A stretch of 64,000 bases of DNA from Corallococcus macrosporus (lineage in GTDB: Bacteria; Myxococcota; Myxococcia; Myxococcales; Myxococcaceae): positions 992,001-1,056,000 of the forward strand of contig NZ_JAFIMU010000007.1 of NCBI RefSeq assembly GCF_017302985.1, given 5' to 3'. A program made the position numbers and the translations under genes. Under the pieces are notes generated by a model that saw only the letters and a list, made by a program, of their open reading frames with translations, was not told the DNA's origin and ran no database searches. Each line of letters opens with the position of its first letter. The first letter of the stretch is position 1. This document shows, one piece after another, positions 48,720 through 58,767 of this stretch.

Positions 48720-50045
48720 ATGCCACAATTTCAAAACATATCCATACAGATATCAAAATTCACAGATCAACTGCTTATAGATAAAATCAAAGAAGCCCTA
48801 ACCGCATCCGAACTTCAGACCCAAGACATCTCAGTCCAACCTGAGTTCAGCGGAAACTCAACTCGATTCTCCACTGAGAAACCGCCACCACCAGAAATAG
48901 CCGAAGTACTCTCGCTAAACACATTCGCCATCATCCGTCTCGACATAGAAACAGCCACAACGCTATCCATCTCCTTCAGAAGACAACCCAACCAACCATC
49001 AGACAACGTCTCTATCAACTTCTCGGAATCCTATCGCGAATCCCCTCCCAACCCGAGCCACGCGCAGGTAATCAAACTGACCGGCCACCTGCGCGAGCAC
49101 CTGCGGGCGGTGGACTTCCTCTCAACAGAGGGATTGCGTTCGGTGCTATCTCCGGAACTTCACAAGCACTATGAATTCCGTGAAGCAGCCGTTGCCAAAC
49201 TGGAAGCCACGATTGCTCAAATAGCATCACAAATCACAGAGGACGCACGCAAGGTTCGAGCACAGCTCGACATCGAATACCAAGCCAGAACGGAAATGCT
49301 CAACGCCTCCCATGCCAAGGAGGTAGAAAAATTTCACTCGGAAATCGCGCTCCAGCAAGAGCGACTTGAGAAGCAACGGCTAGAACTCGAAACAAAGCTA
49401 AGAGAAATAGACCACAGCAAGAGTACACACGCTCGCCGAAAGCTCCGACAAGACCTCAAGCAGGAACTAGCGAAGAGAAGCGTCAAGTTCCAGCTTACCG
49501 AAGGAACTCGCGACCTACGCCTCCCTATCTTTCTCTTCACCATTTTCCTACTGGTCGTTTCGTTCACCGGGCTCGCCACATACTCTGTCTTAAGCGCTAC
49601 CTTGTTCGCGCAGGGAACGGACCTTGCTGATCGCGAATTGATAGCAACAACCATCAAACAAATCGCATTCGCAATTGCATTCGCAAGCACCTCGCTATTC
49701 TTCCTTCGATGGAACAATCGTTGGTTCCAGGCACATGCCGACGAGGAGTTCCGTCAAAAGCAATTCGACCTTGATCTCGACCGTGCAAGCTGGGTCGTAG
49801 AGATGGCGCTTGAATGGAAAGAGGAGAAGGGGAGCGAAATTCCTTCAGAACTACTATCTCGCCTCACCAATGGATTGTTTGTGGCAGACAGCGATCATGC
49901 TGAAGAAGCGCTTCACCCTGCTGATCAGCTTGCATCGGCCATACTCGGGGCATCATCTGGAGCGTCGATTGAAGTCCCAGGCGGCACGAAGGTCCAATTC
50001 GACAGAAAAGGGATTAAGCGTCTACAGAAGAGCACTCAAAAGTGA
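48720..50045 (+). CDS. A+T-rich orphan: coiled-coil, two-TM protein of unknown function
   Basis: A 441-residue protein in DNA quite unlike the rest of the window: the first 120 bases have 46 G/C (by count), and its codons use A/T third positions and AGA/ATA freely. Residues about 1-150 may form an alpha/beta domain, about 153-255 a charged coiled coil, with hydrophobic helices at about 268-294 and 311-330, a charged middle, and a C terminus ending GTKVQFDRKGIKRL. No catalytic motif was recognised. It starts 7 bases after the host gene stop with no close ribosome site (a GGAGAAG lies 13 bases upstream). Horizontal acquisition is likely. Confidence 0.85.
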   Translation: MPQFQNISIQISKFTDQLLIDKIKEALTASELQTQDISVQPEFSGNSTRFSTEKPPPPEIAEVLSLNTFAIIRLDIETATTLSISFRRQPNQPSDNVSINFSESYRESPPNPSHAQVIKLTGHLREHLRAVDFLSTEGLRSVLSPELHKHYEFREAAVAKLEATIAQIASQITEDARKVRAQLDIEYQARTEMLNASHAKEVEKFHSEIALQQERLEKQRLELETKLREIDHSKSTHARRKLRQDLKQELAKRSVKFQLTEGTRDLRLPIFLFTIFLLVVSFTGLATYSVLSATLFAQGTDLADRELIATTIKQIAFAIAFASTSLFFLRWNNRWFQAHADEEFRQKQFDLDLDRASWVVEMALEWKEEKGSEIPSELLSRLTNGLFVADSDHAEEALHPADQLASAILGASSGASIEVPGGTKVQFDRKGIKRLQKSTQK

Positions 50046-50187
50046 CTATCTTCATCATCGCTAGTGCAAAGCGCATCAATCATACTTGGTACCGCCAAAG
50101 CCGTGCACGAGCTAGCTCTACCTTGAACGCCGAATGGCCCTTCCGGACGCCCAAGGCAGGCCGTTGCCAGCAATGTTCCGGCTGCGG
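50046..50187. other. Right flank of the A+T-rich segment
   Basis: These 142 bases follow the orphan gene and fall off gradually in A+T content toward the normal ChW-protein gene. The A+T-rich character extends to about 50130. No terminal inverted repeat, tRNA or direct repeat was seen at either edge by eye. Confidence 0.4.
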
Positions 50188-50655
50188 CTACTTGCGCACC
50201 AGTTCCACCTGCATGCCCAGGAGCTTGCGGCTCTCTCCCGTGGTGCCGCACATCGCGCCGTCGGTGAGCGGACCCATGGGGCGCTCCATGCCTTCCACCA
50301 GGCACCAGTAGCGCACGGTGTACAGGTGCGCGCCTTCGCCGCGCAGCCGGATGCCGAAGGCCTCCAGGCGGCGGGCTTCTCCCTGTGTCCCGCACGGCGT
50401 GCCCTCCGGCAGCCAGCCTGAGTCACCGAGGTCCTGGAGGTGGCACTGGTACTCCAGCTGCACGGCCTTCATGGGGCGCTTGAGGTGGAACTCGAACTGC
50501 TCGATGCGCTTGGGCTGCGTGGGGAGCCACGTGGCCCGGCTGGAGGTCTGGTTGCCGATGTCCTCGCTGTGCACCGTTCCCACCAGCGCCACGGTCTTGG
50601 AGGGAGCGGCATTCAGCGTCGAGGCCAACATCATTCCAACCAGCAGGCTCTTCAT
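50188..50655 (-). CDS. Secreted ChW-repeat protein
   Basis: A 155-residue protein with a short signal peptide (cleavage near NAA-PS). It has two clear ChW (clostridial hydrophobic with Trp) repeats: residues about 67-104 (YQCHLQDLGDSGWLPEGTPC, then GTQGEARRLEAFGIRL) and about 114-152 (DGAMCGTTGESRKLLGMQVEL). A degenerate third, RIEQFEFHL, lies near residue 50. ChW repeats are typical of secreted clostridial and streptomycete proteins, linked with surface or substrate binding. Here the GT-x-G turn and the final R-x-E-x-x-x-I-x-L are well conserved. It has normal host codon bias. Confidence 0.78.
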   Translation of the reverse strand: MKSLLVGMMLASTLNAAPSKTVALVGTVHSEDIGNQTSSRATWLPTQPKRIEQFEFHLKRPMKAVQLEYQCHLQDLGDSGWLPEGTPCGTQGEARRLEAFGIRLRGEGAHLYTVRYWCLVEGMERPMGPLTDGAMCGTTGESRKLLGMQVELVRK

Positions 50656-50718
50656 CGGAGTTCCTTGTGGGAGACCTCCGTGCTGACGCGCCAGTGAAGG
50701 ACCTATTCACCCGGAGCG

Positions 50719-50943
50719 CTACCGGGACTTGCGGCTCGCGCGCTTCCGGGCCGGGCTCTTGCGCGCGGTCTTCTTCGTCGCGGTCTTCTTCGCCGCGGTC
50801 TTCTTGCGTGCCGTCTTGCCCCAGCCGCGCTCCATGTTCTTGTAGGACTTGCTGGACACCTTGGAGCGGCTCTTCGGCCTCGACGTCCCCGCCTTCTTGC
50901 GCCGGTTGATGTTCGCCACGAGGCTGTTCTTCTTCTGGGCCAT
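50719..50943 (-). CDS. Small histone-H1-like Lys/Arg-rich protein
   Basis: A 74-residue protein starting MAQKKNSLVANINRRKKAG and ending in Lys/Ala/Thr/Arg repeats (KKTAAKKTATKKTARK). This is the composition of bacterial histone-H1-like or KARK-type proteins, probably binding DNA or RNA non-specifically. The ATG at 50941-50943 has GGAGG at a good distance. Longer upstream reading to 51045 is rejected because it would overlap the FAD monooxygenase. Confidence 0.72.
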   Translation of the reverse strand: MAQKKNSLVANINRRKKAGTSRPKSRSKVSSKSYKNMERGWGKTARKKTAAKKTATKKTARKSPARKRASRKSR

Positions 50944-51023
50944 GTGCTGCCTCCGATGCCTGGAGTGCAAGGTCTTCACTCTCCGGCCTCCCGGCAATGT
51001 CCCCGTCCCGCCCAGGCTTCGTG

Positions 51024-52502
51024 TCAGCCGCGGCGCCTGAACCACCTCGCCGCGGCGCGGGTGACGTCTTCAGGCTGGGGCGTCGCATCGCTCGCCCATG
51101 CGACGACCCCATCCGGCCGCACAAGCACCGCGCTCAGGCCCAGGCGCTCCCGGACGTCGCCCGCGACATACCGGACCTGCTCGCCCCAGAGGCCATCCAA
51201 CGCCTGGAGCGGCGCCTCACGGCCGAAGTCCAGCAGCAGGCCGCGTCCATCCCGGAGCAGTGCGCCCAGCCGCGTTCCGTCCTCCATCTCGAAGTCCGGG
51301 CAACTGCGGCCCACCAGCGGGTGTTCCCCGCCAAGGTCGTAGCGGACGGACACGCCCCAGACACGCTCCGCGAAGTAGGTCGCGCCGTCGCGCGTATCGA
51401 TGAGGTCTCGGAGGATGGCTTCGAGCGCGCGGGAAGCGGGCTGGGGCCGCATCAGCGCGACCTGGGCCCGGGACGCATCGAGGATGCGCGCCCCCACCGG
51501 GTGCCGCTCCGGGGTGTAGCTGTCGAGCAGGCCCTCGGGGGCATCCCCCCGGAGGGTCGCGGCGAGCTTCCACCCCAGGTTCATCGCGTCGCCCAGGCCC
51601 AGGTTCAGGCCCTGCCCGCCCAGCGGCGAGTGGATGTGAGCGGCGTCGCCCGCCAGCAGCACCCGTCCCTTGCGGTAGGTCGTTGCCTGATACGCGCGGT
51701 CGGTCCAGGTCGAGGCGACATGCAGCGCCTTGACGGTCACGTCCGTGCAGGACACGCGCCGCAGGACCGCTTGCACGTGCTCGAGCGTGACGGGCTGGGT
51801 GCGATGGAACGCGCCGCCGTCGAAGTCGGCCACCGCGATCACGCCGGGCTGCCCCTGGTTGTACATGCCGGTCGGCGTGTAGTGACGCCCCGGGCGGAGC
51901 TTCTCCGGATCCGCGAGCTCGACGTGGACCGAGTACCCCGTGAACTCGGGCTCGGTCCCGACGAACTCGAAGCCCCCCTGCTTGCGGATGATGCTGCGGC
52001 CGCCATCGCACCCCACGAGCCAGCGCGCGCGAAGGCTCTTCCCGCCGGCACGGACGGTGACTTCATCGTCCGAAGCCTCGAAGCCTTCGACCTCCTGGTT
52101 GCGCTGGATCTCCACCCCAAGCGAGAGCGCGTGAGCGGTGAGGACGCGCTCGAGCTGCTCCATGTCGCTCGAGAACTGGGTGTCCGCCGGCCCCGGGAGC
52201 CGGTACTTCCACCGCGACGAATCGATGTGGCCGTAGTCGAACGCGATGCCCGCGAAGTGGCCGGCCGGCCCGCGGAGGTTGGCTCCGCCTCGTGGCGCGA
52301 GCTGTTCCAGCAGTCCACGCCGGTGGAACGCTTCGATGCTCGGGCCCCAGAGCCCCCGCCTTCCAAACGGGAGCCGCTTCAGCGGCGAGTGCGGATCCTC
52401 CAGCCGCTCCAGCACCCGCACGGAGCGCTTCGCGAGCCGCAATTCGCAGGCCAGGAACAGTCCGACCGGACCGGCCCCCGCGATGATCACGTCATGGACC
52501 AA
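51024..52502 (-). CDS. FAD-dependent aromatic-ring monooxygenase (PHBH family)
   Basis: A 492-residue flavin monooxygenase. The N-terminal dinucleotide motif is IIAGAGPVGLFLACEL, the DG motif is in WLVGCDGGRSIIRKQ, and the GD motif is LLAGDAAHIHSPLGGQGLNL. It belongs to the p-hydroxybenzoate hydroxylase-like group that includes polyketide oxygenases and resistance-type hydroxylases. The TTG start at 52500-52502 has GAGG upstream. It lies 7 bases after the stop of the preceding minus-strand gene, forming an operon. Confidence 0.9.
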   Translation of the reverse strand: MVHDVIIAGAGPVGLFLACELRLAKRSVRVLERLEDPHSPLKRLPFGRRGLWGPSIEAFHRRGLLEQLAPRGGANLRGPAGHFAGIAFDYGHIDSSRWKYRLPGPADTQFSSDMEQLERVLTAHALSLGVEIQRNQEVEGFEASDDEVTVRAGGKSLRARWLVGCDGGRSIIRKQGGFEFVGTEPEFTGYSVHVELADPEKLRPGRHYTPTGMYNQGQPGVIAVADFDGGAFHRTQPVTLEHVQAVLRRVSCTDVTVKALHVASTWTDRAYQATTYRKGRVLLAGDAAHIHSPLGGQGLNLGLGDAMNLGWKLAATLRGDAPEGLLDSYTPERHPVGARILDASRAQVALMRPQPASRALEAILRDLIDTRDGATYFAERVWGVSVRYDLGGEHPLVGRSCPDFEMEDGTRLGALLRDGRGLLLDFGREAPLQALDGLWGEQVRYVAGDVRERLGLSAVLVRPDGVVAWASDATPQPEDVTRAAARWFRRRG

Positions 52503-52509
52503 GGTGTCC

Positions 52510-53541
52510 TCACTCTTCCCGGAGCGTGATGGCGTGGGAGAGCTGCCCCTTCGTGCACGTCCACACCACCTTGTTCGCCTTCTCCAGGGTGCCCGGCTCG
52601 TACGCCTGCACGCGCAGATCCACCAGCCGGTAGTTGAGGATCTCCGCCAGCGCGTCCGCGTTGCGCTCCAGCGACTCCGCGAACTCCGGCTCCGTCGAGG
52701 CGATGCCCTCCGCCAGCATCAGGAACTCCTGGCGGAAGGACTCCTGGAACTCGGAGGAGCTCACGCTCTCGTCCGAGACCTCCCCCTCCTTCAGGGCATA
52801 CACGCTCGTGATGCACATGCTCCAGAGCGGCATCGGCTCCGTCGAGTCCAGGTTGCTCCAGAACGCGTAGCCGCGCGGGTACCGGTCACGCGCCCGGGCC
52901 TCCGCCTGGGAGAGGCTGAACTTGCGCAGCTGGCTTCGCTCCAGGCGGGCCTTGAGGTGCCCGGAGTCCCCGATGCTGACCGGGGTGAAGTTCGCCTTGA
53001 GCGTGAAGTCCGGAAGCTTCTTGCGCAGCAGCCGGGCCAGCTGACCGGCCATGCTGTCCCCGACGTCGCTGTCCCCGGTGATGCGCTCGGCGTAGCCCGT
53101 CTTGGGCCTCGCGGCGAAGCAGACGCACAGGGAGAGGGTCCACTGGATCCACTGCCCCTGGAGCGCGGAGGTGATGCGGCCGACGTGGTCGGCGATGTGC
53201 TCGTTCGTCACGCCGAGCATCGTGCCGCTCGCGCCGCCCTGGACGATGCCGCGGTTCTCGTTGAACTGACCGTGTCCCGCGATGAGGATCTTCACCTGAC
53301 TGGTGCGGATGCTCGAAAGCCGGCCCTTGATGAACTGGATGGCGTCGTGAAGCGCCTTGATGGGCTGCCGCATGTCGCAGACGAAGCCGACAGGCTCCGT
53401 GGCCCGGTACGCGTTGAAGTACTTGGTGCCATGGGCGGCCCGCGCCTTCGCCGTCACGTACCCCTTCAGGTGAGAGGTCATGACGTTGGACATCTGCTGC
53501 TCCAACGCCGAGTAATCCAGAACGATGTACGCGTCCTTCAT
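52510..53541 (-). CDS. Protein with clan-CD (caspase/C80-like) His...Cys signature, function uncertain
   Basis: A 343-residue protein. A hydrophobic strand leads to Gly-His90-Gly (VKILIAGHGQF), and about 50 residues later a second hydrophobic strand leads to Cys139/Cys141 (WTLSLCVCFAAR). A helix (DSMAGQLARLLRKK) and a strand ending in TPVSIGDSGH follow. This His-block then Cys-block order is that of clan-CD cysteine peptidases (caspase, gingipain, and the C80 domain of MARTX toxins). Membership is inferred from pattern only, and peptidase activity is unproven. The ATG at 53539-53541 is chosen; longer reading would overlap the S2P gene. It sits between an M50 protease gene and an FAD monooxygenase gene. 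Confidence 0.7.
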   Translation of the reverse strand: MKDAYIVLDYSALEQQMSNVMTSHLKGYVTAKARAAHGTKYFNAYRATEPVGFVCDMRQPIKALHDAIQFIKGRLSSIRTSQVKILIAGHGQFNENRGIVQGGASGTMLGVTNEHIADHVGRITSALQGQWIQWTLSLCVCFAARPKTGYAERITGDSDVGDSMAGQLARLLRKKLPDFTLKANFTPVSIGDSGHLKARLERSQLRKFSLSQAEARARDRYPRGYAFWSNLDSTEPMPLWSMCITSVYALKEGEVSDESVSSSEFQESFRQEFLMLAEGIASTEPEFAESLERNADALAEILNYRLVDLRVQAYEPGTLEKANKVVWTCTKGQLSHAITLREE

Positions 53542-53567
53542 GGGCGCCGAGGATACCTCCCGGGGCC

Positions 53568-54719
53568 CTACGCCGTCCGCTCGCGAGGCCACCCCGTCCG
53601 CGAACGCTCACGCTCCGCCTCCTCCGCCCGCGAAAGCCCCCGCTGGAGGTCGTTCCAGTCCAGCGTCCCCGCGAGCAGCCCTTCCTCGTCCACCACCGCC
53701 ACCAGCGGCACGCGCGCCTCCGCCATCCGCCGCAGCGCCGTCCATCCGTCCTCGGAGAGCTCCGCCACCGCGCCGTCCTCCATCGCGTCGCGCACCATGT
53801 AGCCCCCGCGCTGCGACTCCGGCACCGCCTGCACCGCCGCCCACGTCACGTACCCGATGGGCCTCCCCGAGCTCGTCACCGGCAGCATTCCCACGTGCTC
53901 GCGCCGCAGGGCCCAGTGCGCGTCCTGCATGGACAGGTCCAGGTCCACGCCCACCATCCGGGGCGTCATCAGCGCCTCCACCCTCACCTGCTCCAGCAGG
54001 GCCTTCATCCGCACCTGCCGCGCCTCCCCTTCCGCGCCCATCAGCACGAAGAAGGCCACCACCAGCGTGAACGGGTTCAGCGACACCACGCCCCACACGC
54101 CGAACGCCACCGCGAACACCCGCCCCAGCGCCGCCGCCACCTTCGTCGCGCGCACCATGCCCAGCCGGGGCGTCAGCGCCGCGCGCACGATGCGCCCCCC
54201 GTCCATGGGGAAAGCCGGCAGCAGGTTGAACACGCCCAGCACCGCGTTGAGCATCGCCAGCGTGAAGAGCGCGAACTGCACCTGGAACAGCCCCAGGCCG
54301 TGCACCAACCACGTCACCACGCCCAGCACCGCCGCCAGCCCCAGGCTCGTCAGCGGGCCCACCAGCGCCATCATCGCCTCGTCCCGGGGACGCTTGGGCA
54401 CCTCCGCCAGCTCCGACACGCCTCCGACGATCATCAGCGTGATGCCGTGCACCTCCCCGCCATGACGGAGCGCGTAGAAAGTGTGCGCCATCTCGTGCAG
54501 CAGCACCGACACGAACAGCCCCACCGCCACCGCCAGCCCCCAGGCCCAGGAGTGGCCACCCAGCGCTCCGGGCGGCACGTCCGCCGTCTCCGCGGCCTGC
54601 TGGAGCGCCGCGCTGAACGACAGCGCCAGCAGCGGCAGCGCCACCAGCAGTGAGAAATGGACCCGGATGGGCACCCCCCGGAACGACCCCACCTGCAGTG
54701 TCCCCGGCCTCGCACGCAT
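53568..54719 (-). CDS. Site-2-protease-like M50 metallopeptidase with CBS domains
   Basis: A 383-residue integral-membrane zinc protease. The zinc motif is HEMAH (H-E-x-x-H) in a hydrophobic helix, and the third metal ligand is in [12 protein letters not shown] (N-x-x-P-x-x-P-x-D-G). Two CBS repeats form the C-terminal third ([30 protein letters not shown]). Such proteases cut transmembrane substrates, with CBS domains regulating by ligand binding. The ATG at 54717-54719 is preceded by GGGAGG. It is the first gene of a three-gene minus-strand operon. Confidence 0.92.
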   Translation of the reverse strand: MRARPGTLQVGSFRGVPIRVHFSLLVALPLLALSFSAALQQAAETADVPPGALGGHSWAWGLAVAVGLFVSVLLHEMAHTFYALRHGGEVHGITLMIVGGVSELAEVPKRPRDEAMMALVGPLTSLGLAAVLGVVTWLVHGLGLFQVQFALFTLAMLNAVLGVFNLLPAFPMDGGRIVRAALTPRLGMVRATKVAAALGRVFAVAFGVWGVVSLNPFTLVVAFFVLMGAEGEARQVRMKALLEQVRVEALMTPRMVGVDLDLSMQDAHWALRREHVGMLPVTSSGRPIGYVTWAAVQAVPESQRGGYMVRDAMEDGAVAELSEDGWTALRRMAEARVPLVAVVDEEGLLAGTLDWNDLQRGLSRAEEAERERSRTGWPRERTA

Positions 54720-54883
54720 CGCCAGCCTCCCTGCTCCCCCGCGCCGCGGGAAGCGCGGTTGTCGGAAATCCTGAACTTCCGTCCCGTCTCCACCCCCTGC
54801 ACACCGGGCCCGGCCGTCCGTCCCCCCCTCCAGAGGCAAGGGAAGCGCTGCCACCGCCTTCCAATCGTGTTAAGCGGCCCCCC

Positions 54884-56446
<1,563 letters not shown>

Positions 56447-56567
56447 AAGTAGTCCCGGACCGCGCCCGCAGGCCTCCCGCCGTCTGGAGAGCAGGCGGGC
56501 GTCGCTTCTTCCGGAAATTCTGAGGTAACGCCGGGGCTTTCACGGGGCCACTCAAGGAGCCCCCCAC

Positions 56568-57182
56568 GTGTCCCAGCAGCGCCGACTCGTCCTGTTCCTC
56601 TCCGACGTCGAAGGTAACCTCACCGCCCTGCGTCAGACGCTCAAGGGCGTGTGCGAGGGGCTCGACCTGCCCACGCCGGAGGTCAAGTGGGTGGAAGCCC
56701 GTCCGGAAGCCCTGGCTGACAGCGGCTGGCACGTCGCGGAGATCCCCCTCGTCTCCGGCAAGACGTCCGGCAAGGTGTCCTCCCCCGAGGAGCACCTGGA
56801 CGCCATGACGCAAGCCCTCTCCAAGGACTTCCGCGACCGCTCCATGGGCATGTACGTGGACCGGGAGCACAGCTACGCGCGCGTCTGCATGGCCGCCCCC
56901 AGCCGTCCGCCCCGCGCCATGGAAGGCGAGTACCTGGACGTCCTGCGCCAGGCCGCGCGCTGGCTGGACGTGGAGACGACGGGCCTGGCCCGGCTCTTCA
57001 GCGGGAATGCGGCGCGCAACCTGCTGGCCGCGGCGGTGGACTTCGGGCCGGACGGCAAGGCCGTGGAGGCCCCCGCGCACCCGCCCCAGCCCCCCGAGCC
57101 GGACGAGGATGACCGCTTCGTGGAAGCGAAGCTCGCCCAGGCGAAGCAGCTGATGGACCAGTACCTGAACCTGCGCAAGTAG
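56568..57182 (+). CDS. Conserved-looking unknown protein in the carboxylase locus
   Basis: A 204-residue protein with no recognised domain. It begins SQQRRLVLFLSDVEGNLTAL; the middle has alpha/beta pattern; and the C-terminal 45 residues are Pro-rich then Glu/Lys-rich helical (RFVEAKLAQAKQLMDQYL). The GTG start at 56568-56570 has AAGGAG 8 bases before it. It is sandwiched between the carboxyltransferase and the biotin carboxylase genes, so a link to that enzyme is possible but not shown. Confidence 0.78.
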   Translation: MSQQRRLVLFLSDVEGNLTALRQTLKGVCEGLDLPTPEVKWVEARPEALADSGWHVAEIPLVSGKTSGKVSSPEEHLDAMTQALSKDFRDRSMGMYVDREHSYARVCMAAPSRPPRAMEGEYLDVLRQAARWLDVETTGLARLFSGNAARNLLAAAVDFGPDGKAVEAPAHPPQPPEPDEDDRFVEAKLAQAKQLMDQYLNLRK

Positions 57183-57222
57183 AGGCAGGCAATCCCGGGC
57201 GCCCCATGCTAGACGGGCGCCC

Positions 57223-58740
57223 ATGCCCAAGATCCGCAAAGTGCTCGTCGCCAACCGCGGCGAGATCGCCATCCGGGTGATGCGCACCTGCAAGGACCTC
57301 GGCATCGCCACGGTGGCGGTGTACTCCGAAGCAGACCGCTCCGCCCTGCACGTGCGCACGGCCGACCAGGCCTACTTCGTCGGCCCTCCGCCCTCGCGCG
57401 AGAGCTACCTCGTGCAGGAGCGCATCCTGGAGGTCGCGAAGCAGTCCGGCGCGGACGCCATCCACCCCGGCTATGGCTTCCTGTCGGAGAACGCGTCCTT
57501 CGTGCGCGCCTGCGAGAAGGCCGGCATCACCTTCATCGGTCCGCCGGCCGCCGCCATGGACGCCATGGGTGAGAAGACCCGCGCCCGCGCGAACATGATC
57601 AAGGCGGGCGTGCCCGTCGTCCCCGGCACCACCGAGCCCATCGCCACCATCGAGGAAGCGCGCGAGTACGCGCAGAAGATCGGCTTCCCCATCATGCTCA
57701 AGGCCGCCGGCGGCGGCGGCGGCAAGGGCATGCGCCGCGTGGAGGGCATGGCCGACTTCGACTCCGCGTGGCGCTCCGCCAAGAGCGAGGCGATGAGCTC
57801 GTTCGGCAACGACGCGGTCTACATCGAGAAGTACCTGGAGAAGCCACACCACGTGGAGATCCAGGTCTTCGCCGACCAGTACGGCAACACCATCCACCTG
57901 AACGAGCGCGAGTGCTCCGCGCAGCGCCGTCACCAGAAGGTGGTGGAGGAGACGCCCAGCCCCATCCTCACGCCGGAGCTGCGCGCGAAGATGGGCGAGG
58001 TCGCGGTGAAGGCGGCCAAGGCCGTCAACTACGTGGGCGCCGGGACGGTGGAGTTCCTGGTGGACGTGCACCGCAACTTCTACTTCCTGGAGATGAACAC
58101 CCGCCTCCAGGTGGAGCACCCGGTGACGGAGTGGGTCACGGGCCTGGACCTCGTGGCCATGCAGATCCGCGCCGCCGAAGGGGAGAAGCTCCCCCTCTTC
58201 GAGGCGCCCGCGCCGCGCGGCCACGCCATTGAAGTCCGCGTGTACGCGGAGGACCCCGCGCGCAACTTCATGCCCAGCCCCGGGAAGATCCACGCGCTGC
58301 GCGTGCCGAGCGGCCCGAACGTGCGCGACGACTCGGGCGTGTACGCGGGCTTCACGGTGCCCAACTTCTACGACCCCATGATTTCGAAGCTGTCCGTGTG
58401 GGGCGCCACGCGCGAGGAGGCCATCGCGCGGGCCAAGCGCGCGCTGTCCGAGTACGTGGTGAAGGGCATCACCACCAACATCCGCTACCTGCACGGCATC
58501 CTGTCCCACCCGGAGTTCGTGGGCGGGGACTACGACACCAGCTTCCTCACCCGCCAGCACACGGAGCTGCTGGGCGCGGAGGATCCGAAGCTCAGCGAGG
58601 TGGCGCTGCTCGCGAGCACGCTGCACGCCTTCCAGCGCGACCAGAAGCGCGCGAAGACGCTGCCGTCGAAGAGCGGTGGCGGTGACACCTCTGGCCGCAT
58701 CAGCCCGTGGCGTCTGGCGCTCAAGAACCGCCGTCGCTGA
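57223..58740 (+). CDS. accC: Biotin carboxylase subunit
   Basis: A 505-residue biotin carboxylase of the ATP-grasp family, making carboxybiotin. The N-terminal VLVANRGEIAIRVMRTCKDL, the ATP loop AAGGGGGKGMRRV, the EKY segment (YIEKYLEKPHHVEIQVFAD), and the C-terminal MNTRLQVEHPVTEWVTGLDL motif are clear. The tail is Ser/Lys/Arg-rich. It follows the unknown gene by 40 bases and precedes the biotin carrier gene. Confidence 0.95.
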   Translation: MPKIRKVLVANRGEIAIRVMRTCKDLGIATVAVYSEADRSALHVRTADQAYFVGPPPSRESYLVQERILEVAKQSGADAIHPGYGFLSENASFVRACEKAGITFIGPPAAAMDAMGEKTRARANMIKAGVPVVPGTTEPIATIEEAREYAQKIGFPIMLKAAGGGGGKGMRRVEGMADFDSAWRSAKSEAMSSFGNDAVYIEKYLEKPHHVEIQVFADQYGNTIHLNERECSAQRRHQKVVEETPSPILTPELRAKMGEVAVKAAKAVNYVGAGTVEFLVDVHRNFYFLEMNTRLQVEHPVTEWVTGLDLVAMQIRAAEGEKLPLFEAPAPRGHAIEVRVYAEDPARNFMPSPGKIHALRVPSGPNVRDDSGVYAGFTVPNFYDPMISKLSVWGATREEAIARAKRALSEYVVKGITTNIRYLHGILSHPEFVGGDYDTSFLTRQHTELLGAEDPKLSEVALLASTLHAFQRDQKRAKTLPSKSGGGDTSGRISPWRLALKNRRR

Positions 58741-58767
58741 CCCTCCTCCCGCAAGGACCTTTCCTCC

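Noticed and set aside
48720..50045. Transposon or prophage remnant
   Set aside because: No transposase, integrase, terminal repeats or phage structural genes were found near it; only base composition suggests transfer.
53542..53592. Extended start of the clan-CD-like gene at 53592
   Set aside because: It would overlap the M50 gene end by 25 bases and adds residues without coding character.
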